Assembly (NCBI GenBank): GCA_022842255.1
Contig: JALHPW010000179.1
Coordinates: 1 to 8,739 of the forward strand
Length of the DNA stretch: 8,739 nt
Source of the DNA: Saprospiraceae bacterium
GTDB lineage: Bacteria; Bacteroidota; Bacteroidia; Chitinophagales; Saprospiraceae
Direction of reading: 5' to 3'
Position numbers and translations under genes: made by a program. Each line of letters opens with the position of its first letter. Positions within the stretch are counted from its first letter, which is position 1. Below are positions 4,925-8,739 of the stretch, in pieces. The notes below the pieces were generated by a model. It was given only the letters and a program-made list of their open reading frames with translations, was not told the origin of the DNA and did no database searches.

Positions 4925-6460
4925 TCAAAACTGAAAGTAAATAAAAGCATTGGCCCCAAAACTTCCCAAAAACGCAATCAACCACAACACCGTAGCAAAA
5001 AGCGCCAGCCGAAGCATGGGTTGGTCCACTTGCCGTATGTTCCACCGAAAACGCACATTCGAAATTTCCACACCAAGCAGGATTCCGATGACCAGCAGGC
5101 CTTTGATGACCTGAAATTTGTTGATTACCGCGCCAAAACTGAACCCGTCACCAGAGAAAATGCCCCCTAGCATGGCATTCGCAGTGGCAAAACTGTCGCC
5201 ACCAGCCAAACCAATGCTGCCACTCCGGAAATAGACCCAGGCCAATAGCGTGAGCACATACACGGTGGCCATTTCGGCGCCCCCGGAAACGAAGCTGGGT
5301 AGCCGCAACAACGAAACCAGCCGCCGCCACGTCGGACCAATCAAGCGTTGCCCAATCAGGTACAGCCCGTGCAAAAATCCCCAGAACACAAACGCCCAGT
5401 TCGCGCCATGCCACAGTCCGCCGAGCAGCATGGTGAGCATGTTATTTTTGTAGGTAGCGAATTTGCCGCCCCGGTTTCCGCCCAGCGGGATGTAGAGGTA
5501 ATCGCGCAACCAGGACGACAGTGAGATATGCCAGCGCGTCCAAAATTCGCTAAAACTCCGCGAGAAATACGGCGTGCGGAAATTCTCCGGAAAATGATAC
5601 CCCATCATCCGCGCCAGCCCGATGGCAATGTCGGAATAGCCCGAGAAGTCGCAATAAATCTGAAAGGAATAAAAAACCACCCCGATGAGCAGGTGCATCG
5701 AGCCAAAGGTTTCCGGCGCGTTAAAACATTGATCAACAAAGGGTGCAAGCGAATCCGCAATGGCTATTTTTTTGAAAAAGCCCCACAACACCCGACCCAA
5801 ACCGGAATGCCAGGTCCGCCACTCGAATTTTTTGTCCTCCGTCATCTGGAACAAAAAATCCGCCGCCCTTACAATCGGGCCCGCTACCAATTGCGGGAAC
5901 AGGGCGATAAACGTGGCGAATTTCAGCAAGGAGGGTTCCCACACGATTTCGCGGCGGTACACGTCGATGGTGTACGACATGCTTTGAAACGTATAAAACG
6001 AAATGCCGACGGGTAGGATGATGTTCAAGGTCGTCCAGGAAGGCTGCATGCCCAACGATGTGATGAGCGCAGCGAGGTTGTCGGCAAAAAATCCGAAGTA
6101 TTTAAAAAAGCCGAGGAAACCCAAATTCATCACCATGCTGAAAATCAACACGGCCTTTCGATCCATGCCCCAGGAGGCGGCCCATTCGGTTTTTCGGCCA
6201 AAAAACTGGAGCACAGGGCTGCCGTTTTTCCAGCGCTCGCGCATTTCGGAGGGTCGGTCGATGTAGCTGAGCCACAGTCCAAACCACCAATCCATCACCG
6301 TCGAAAACACAATCAGCGACAGAAAACGCCAATCCCACCAGCCATAAAACAAGTAGCTCGCCAGCAGGCAAACCCAAGTCCGCGCCCGTCCTTTCGTACC
6401 GAAGTACAGCGGGAAAAACAGGGCGATGAAGAGTAGGAAAGTTAGGGAGTTGAAAACCAC
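4925..6460 (-). CDS. MBOAT-family O-acyltransferase (AlgI-like)
   Basis: This 511-residue polytopic membrane protein has the AlgI/DltB-type MBOAT pattern: an opening MVFNSLTFLLF, many hydrophobic helices, GISFYTFQSMSYTIDVYR (152-169), FPQLVAGPIVR (188-198), the re-entrant region FYSFQIYCDFSGYSDIAIG, FWTRWHISLSSWLRDYLYIPLGG (H311) and LGGLWHGANWAFVFWG with the catalytic-type H351. Such enzymes take an acyl group from the cytoplasmic side and help place it on an extracellular glycan or polymer. A loop of about 40 residues (65-105) is probably cytoplasmic. AlgI-like proteins often work with an AlgJ/AlgX/DltD-type SGNH partner; none is encoded nearby, so the acceptor is unknown. The start is GTG at 6460, chosen because it gives the family's usual N-terminus. 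Length is normal for the family. Confidence 0.93.
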   Translation of the reverse strand: MVFNSLTFLLFIALFFPLYFGTKGRARTWVCLLASYLFYGWWDWRFLSLIVFSTVMDWWFGLWLSYIDRPSEMRERWKNGSPVLQFFGRKTEWAASWGMDRKAVLIFSMVMNLGFLGFFKYFGFFADNLAALITSLGMQPSWTTLNIILPVGISFYTFQSMSYTIDVYRREIVWEPSLLKFATFIALFPQLVAGPIVRAADFLFQMTEDKKFEWRTWHSGLGRVLWGFFKKIAIADSLAPFVDQCFNAPETFGSMHLLIGVVFYSFQIYCDFSGYSDIAIGLARMMGYHFPENFRTPYFSRSFSEFWTRWHISLSSWLRDYLYIPLGGNRGGKFATYKNNMLTMLLGGLWHGANWAFVFWGFLHGLYLIGQRLIGPTWRRLVSLLRLPSFVSGGAEMATVYVLTLLAWVYFRSGSIGLAGGDSFATANAMLGGIFSGDGFSFGAVINKFQVIKGLLVIGILLGVEISNVRFRWNIRQVDQPMLRLALFATVLWLIAFLGSFGANAFIYFQF

Positions 6461-6465
6461 GGTAT

Positions 6466-6496
6466 AACGATGAACGATGAACGAGTAACGATGAAC
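6466..6496. repeat. Heptanucleotide tandem repeat before the MBOAT gene
   Basis: Four 7-nt units, AACGATG, AACGATG, AACGAGT and AACGATG, then a partial AAC, lie 5 bp upstream of the GTG start of the minus-strand acyltransferase gene. It occupies more than half of the 55-bp gap to the upstream gene, where the leader of the acyltransferase would be. Unit number could vary by slippage and might affect translation; no functional evidence is visible. Confidence 0.75.
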
Positions 6497-6515
6497 TGGT
6501 TAAATGCCTGTTTCC

Positions 6516-7085
6516 TCAGAATGGCACGTGACTGCGTTCTGTTTGATTGCCATTGTTGTAGTTGACCGAAAACCGTGCCTCTTTTAAGGCCAATTTTATC
6601 TGCTCAAGGTTGTGGTATTCTGAGCAAGGTAAGATGCCATCCAAGTGCAAATTGTAGTAACTCGTTTCTTGGCCATTGATTTCCGAAAAGCTGATGAGCA
6701 GGTTGTGAACGCGGCCGCCGCGCTCGTAGCAAAGCACATGGCGGTTTTTCAATTTGGCCACGAAAACCAACCTGCGTGTCAGCAACCTGCGTGTCAGCAA
6801 GCCCTTCTCTATGATGCACCCATGCCTGAATTTTTGCTTTGGGTTTGCCATTCGGTAAACGCCATCAAATTCATGCGCTGCTTGTTTCGACACCTCCTTA
6901 ATCTTAGCCTGCATTTTCTTGGGAATCCGCTTGGTGGTGTAGAAAAACTTTGTTTCGGGGTGATTGATGATTCCAAGAATTTGGTCCTGCAATGGGGGAG
7001 TCGCGGACAAGGTATCGGACTGGGCAGTTGTAGGGTTTGTCCATCCAAACAGAAAAAGCAGCCAAAACAAGGTCAAGTTGTTCAT
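6516..7085 (-). CDS. Secreted protein of unknown function with LLTRR duplication
   Basis: The protein is 189 residues from the ATG at 7083-7085; an upstream TTG two codons earlier is less likely. It has a signal peptide (NNLTLFWLLFLFGWTNPTTAQ, cleavage near residue 22). I do not recognise a family. The mature part is basic, rich in Lys and Arg, with two helix-like stretches (IPKKMQAKIKEVSKQAAHEF, 54-73; LEQIKLALKEARF, 160-172) around a beta-rich core (LVFVAKLKNRHVLCYERGG, VHNLLISFSEI, SYYNLHLDGILP). Residues 96-105 are LLTRRLLTRR, encoded by a perfect 15-bp direct duplication. It lies between the TfoX-like gene and the MBOAT gene on the same strand (27 and 55 bp gaps), so the three may be cotranscribed. 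Confidence 0.7.
   Translation of the reverse strand: MNNLTLFWLLFLFGWTNPTTAQSDTLSATPPLQDQILGIINHPETKFFYTTKRIPKKMQAKIKEVSKQAAHEFDGVYRMANPKQKFRHGCIIEKGLLTRRLLTRRLVFVAKLKNRHVLCYERGGRVHNLLISFSEINGQETSYYNLHLDGILPCSEYHNLEQIKLALKEARFSVNYNNGNQTERSHVPF
6771..6800. repeat. Perfect 15-bp tandem duplication in the secreted-protein gene
   Basis: CCTGCGTGTCAGCAA occurs twice back to back, with a further 3-base match (CAA) before it. The unit is a multiple of three and codes for the duplicated LLTRR. Identity at every base, third positions included, points to a recent slippage event rather than old selection for the repeat. Confidence 0.9.
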
Positions 7086-7112
7086 AATCAATCGTTTTAT
7101 GGATAACCAGCC

Positions 7113-7427
7113 TCATTTTTTTATCTCCCGAACATACGTCAAAGCCTCCTCCGCAAAACCTTTCCAGCGCTCGGCATAATCGAACGGCACCTGAATCCAG
7201 CCGTTCATCGGTCTGCCTTCCATGGGCGTGAACATTTGCGCGCCATCCAGGCTGAGGGCATCCGCAGCGGCATCACCGGTGAGTTTGAACACCATATATT
7301 CCCGCCAAAACAAGGCCAAGGCCTTGCCATTGGGCGCTTTAAGGCATTTTGCGCCGAACATTTTGCTCTCGGTGGAATCGGGTAGCTCGGCGGCTATTTG
7401 ATGGTATCGTGTTTCTGCTGGCGACAT
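7113..7427 (-). CDS. TfoX N-terminal-domain-like protein
   Basis: This 104-residue soluble protein resembles the TfoX/Sxy N-terminal domain: an N-terminal helix (RYHQIAAELPD), then the KMFGAKCLKAPNGKALALFWREYMVFKLTGD strand pair with the characteristic MFG, and a C-terminal part MEGRPMNGWIQVPFDYAERWKGFAEEALTYV common in Bacteroidota homologues. Proteobacterial TfoX/Sxy activates competence genes together with CRP, but stand-alone short Bacteroidota proteins of this type have no established role, so competence regulation should not be assumed. It is the first gene of the minus-strand run, and a possible -7 box lies just upstream. The ATG at 7425-7427 fits the domain start. Confidence 0.75.
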   Translation of the reverse strand: MSPAETRYHQIAAELPDSTESKMFGAKCLKAPNGKALALFWREYMVFKLTGDAAADALSLDGAQMFTPMEGRPMNGWIQVPFDYAERWKGFAEEALTYVREIKK

Positions 7428-7443
7428 GGCTGAAAAATTTTCC

Positions 7444-7451
7444 CAAAAGTA
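7444..7451 (-). promoter_or_regulatory. Possible -7 promoter box for the TfoX-like gene
   Basis: On the minus strand these bases read TACTTTTG, an exact match to TAnnTTTG, 16 bp before the ATG. Transcription would start within a few bases of the coding region. No TTG is seen at the -33 distance, where the inverted-repeat element lies instead, so this is a weak call. Confidence 0.35.
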
Positions 7452-7456
7452 GGATG

Positions 7457-7611
7457 TTTTACCACATGGTTTGTGTTACCACATAGGACACATAGGATGG
7501 TGTTGTGTTGGGCATTCCTAGTAGATTTAAAAAACATAATTAACCATCACCTCATCACCAACTGGTGTAAGCCCAAAAACCTATGTGCCCTATGTATACT
7601 ATGTGGTAAAA
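7457..7611. repeat. Imperfect long inverted-repeat element (MITE-like or RNA stem)
   Basis: This is the main content of the 324-bp gene-free stretch 7428-7751. The ends TTTTACCACAT (7457-7467) and ATGTGGTAAAA (7601-7611) are perfect 11-bp inverted repeats. Further in, ACATAGGACACATAGG (7481-7496) pairs with CCTATGTGCCCTATGT (7580-7595) with one mismatch over 16 bp. The unpaired centre is about 83 nt. No protein-coding potential is credible. The layout fits a small non-autonomous element or a structured transcript; no flanking target duplication is obvious to me. Confidence 0.65.
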
Positions 7612-7672
7612 AAACACGCTATGTGGTAAAAAACACGCTACGTGGTAAAAACACCCTAAGTGGTAAAATACG
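7599..7672 (+). repeat. Four-unit CTAYGTGGTAAAA array with stepwise A-tract shortening
   Basis: Four adjacent units begin CTATGTGGT, CTATGTGGT, CTACGTGGT and CTAAGTGGT, each followed by an A-run and then ACGC-like bases. Unit lengths are 20, 19, 18 and 17 bp because the A-run falls from 7 to 6 to 5 to 4. The first unit contains the right end of the inverted-repeat element. The array runs toward the lipoprotein gene at 7752 and ends about 80 bp before it. The remaining bases to 7751 show nothing I can name. Confidence 0.8.
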
Positions 7673-7751
7673 TTAACCCCATTCAAAACCAACCCAATCC
7701 AACCCACCATCTATCTCAAGTTTATGTCCTTGTCGGCCAAATCCTTCTTCT

Positions 7752-8270
7752 ATGCGCACACCCTTAACTATCCTGCTGCTCTTGCTGCTTTTTGCCGCGT
7801 GCAGACCGTCGAAAAACCCCAATGTCGCCGGTGGCTCCAATTACCCAAACAACATCGGCGACATTAAACCAGATCCCTTGCTCGATGACTCCACGTTTCG
7901 GGCCTGCCGCGAATCCAATATCCCACAATATTATTCCATCACCAGTGGATACAAGGGAGAAAAGCCGGCCATTGAACGGTATTTCAAGGAAAATTTCAAA
8001 AAGGAAAAAGCCTGGGCCAAGGAAAACGGCTACCTCACCATTCGTTTTGTGGTGAACTGCAACGGCCAAACCGGGCGCTTCCGAATCCAGGAAATGGCCC
8101 CCGATTACCAACCCAAAAAATTCCCCGAAACCCTCTCCGCACACCTGCTCCAACTGACCAAACAACTGGACGGTTGGCTGCCCGGAAAAAATGAAAACAT
8201 CCCGTACGACTACTACCAGTACCTCAGCTTCACCATCGTTAACGGCGAAATCACGCGTATAATGCCATGA
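7752..8270 (+). CDS. TonB C-terminal-like lipoprotein
   Basis: This 172-residue protein has a lipoprotein signal peptide: LTILLLLLLF followed by the lipobox FAAC with C17 as the lipid site. After a Pro/Asn-rich linker, the second half (about 70-172) resembles the TonB_C-type fold common in Bacteroidota: GYLTIRFVVNCNGQTGRFRIQEM, then a helix HLLQLTKQLDGWLPG and the ending DYYQYLSFTIVNGEITRIMP. Unlike TonB it has a lipid anchor instead of an N-terminal transmembrane helix and Pro-rich spacer, so direct energy transduction to outer-membrane receptors is doubtful; periplasmic binding is a safer guess. It overlaps the following TPR gene by 4 bp (ATGA), which suggests coupled translation and a shared role. 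Confidence 0.8.
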   Translation: MRTPLTILLLLLLFAACRPSKNPNVAGGSNYPNNIGDIKPDPLLDDSTFRACRESNIPQYYSITSGYKGEKPAIERYFKENFKKEKAWAKENGYLTIRFVVNCNGQTGRFRIQEMAPDYQPKKFPETLSAHLLQLTKQLDGWLPGKNENIPYDYYQYLSFTIVNGEITRIMP

Positions 8271-8739
8271 AATTCAAATACATACTCTTCTTTTTTCTGC
8301 TTCAAGCCGCATCCGCCGAAGCACAAATCAATTGCAACATTTACAAGTGGTCGGGCGATACAGCCTGTTACCGGGCTTGCCAAATCTACGACTTCGCCAA
8401 CCACCGACCCCAAGGAAGTCGGGCTTCGCAGGTGTTGTACGACAGCGTGATTGCGGTTTGTCCCACCTTCGACATGGCCTACATGGAAAAAGCCGTGCCC
8501 TATCTCAAACGCGGCGACTTCATCACCTGGCGCATTTGGATGGACCAAGCCGTGGCCCTCAACCCCAAGGACCATCTTGGGTACCGAGGCTGGTGTCGTT
8601 ATCAATTTCTGCGGGATTACGCCGGGGCCTTGGCCGACCTGGAAGCTTTGGAAAAAATCAAACAACCCAATATTGGTTATTCCGTGAACGGCGACTACCA
8701 CCTAATGAATGCCAAAGCTTTGTGTTACAAAGGATTAGG
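8267..8739 (+). CDS. Secreted TPR-repeat protein, 5' part only
   Basis: The frame is open from the ATG at 8267 to the window end, giving 157 residues of a longer protein. It begins with a Sec signal peptide (KFKYILFFFLLQAASAEAQ, cleavage near residue 20). A Cys-rich stretch (NCNIYKWSGDTACYRACQIYDF) is followed by helical repeats of TPR character: AYMEKAVPYLKRGDFITWRIWMDQAVALNPKD and YRGWCRYQFLRDYAGALADLEAL, with the A/G/Y spacing and NPKD turns usual for TPRs. It likely acts as a periplasmic or outer-membrane scaffold. Its start codon overlaps the stop of the TonB-C-like lipoprotein gene, so the two are probably cotranscribed and may act together. The lack of a stop codon is due only to the window edge. 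Confidence 0.8.
   Translation, partial: MKFKYILFFFLLQAASAEAQINCNIYKWSGDTACYRACQIYDFANHRPQGSRASQVLYDSVIAVCPTFDMAYMEKAVPYLKRGDFITWRIWMDQAVALNPKDHLGYRGWCRYQFLRDYAGALADLEALEKIKQPNIGYSVNGDYHLMNAKALCYKGL

Noticed and set aside
5148..6377. Several open frames antisense to or out of frame with the MBOAT gene
   Set aside because: The MBOAT frame has strong family motifs over its full length; the others show no recognisable pattern and are shadows in moderately GC-rich DNA.
7599..7672. Possible CRISPR array
   Set aside because: Units are adjacent with no spacers, only 17-20 bp, and no cas gene is present.
7473..7676. Open frame of 67 codons in the gap before the lipoprotein gene
   Set aside because: It runs through the inverted repeat and the tandem array; its KKTRYVVKNTLRGKNTLSGK end is simply the translated repeat.

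Overview
The window reads as accessory or housekeeping chromosome from a member of the phylum Bacteroidota, probably a Saprospiria-like environmental lineage (the class is a guess). The supporting signs are LytTR/LytS-type two-component genes, A-rich leaders without Shine-Dalgarno sequences, a TAnnTTTG-type -7 promoter box, small lipoproteins and TonB-C-like lipoproteins of the kind common in that phylum, and intergenic AT-rich dispersed repeats. No rRNA, tRNA, CRISPR array or intact transposase is visible.

Left part (1-1660): the last 55 residues of a LytS/YehU-type sensor histidine kinase are followed, after a spacer holding a ~109-bp dispersed repeat, by its likely partner, a LytTR response regulator. 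The regulator carries an in-frame 28-nt imperfect palindrome in its interdomain linker. A strong hairpin spans its stop codon. Behind it, on the minus strand, lies a fatty acid desaturase pseudogene that retains His-box regions and the C-terminal tail but has an in-frame amber stop, no N-terminus and an apparent internal deletion.

Centre (1658-4921): a small Cys-rich lipoprotein is followed by what looks like one regulated unit: a MarR-family repressor, then a SnoaL/NTF2-like protein, a pirin (4-bp overlap) and a membrane-anchored SRPBCC protein. Two near-identical 16-bp dyads, one on the marR promoter and one before the SnoaL-like gene, suggest that the MarR protein represses both itself and the downstream enzymes. 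A second, inverted copy of the 109-bp repeat follows, then a secreted protein of unknown function.

Right part (4925-8739): a minus-strand run encodes a TfoX-N-like protein, a secreted protein of unknown function with a perfect 15-bp tandem duplication, and an AlgI-like MBOAT O-acyltransferase preceded by a heptanucleotide repeat. A 324-bp gap carries a large imperfect inverted repeat and a four-unit array whose A-tract shortens by one base per unit. The window closes with a plus-strand pair: a TonB-C-like lipoprotein and, overlapping it by 4 bp, the start of a secreted TPR protein.

I found no clearly new defence or mobile system. The most testable observations are the paired MarR dyads, the collapsed desaturase gene, the palindrome inside the response regulator, and the three kinds of intergenic repeat.
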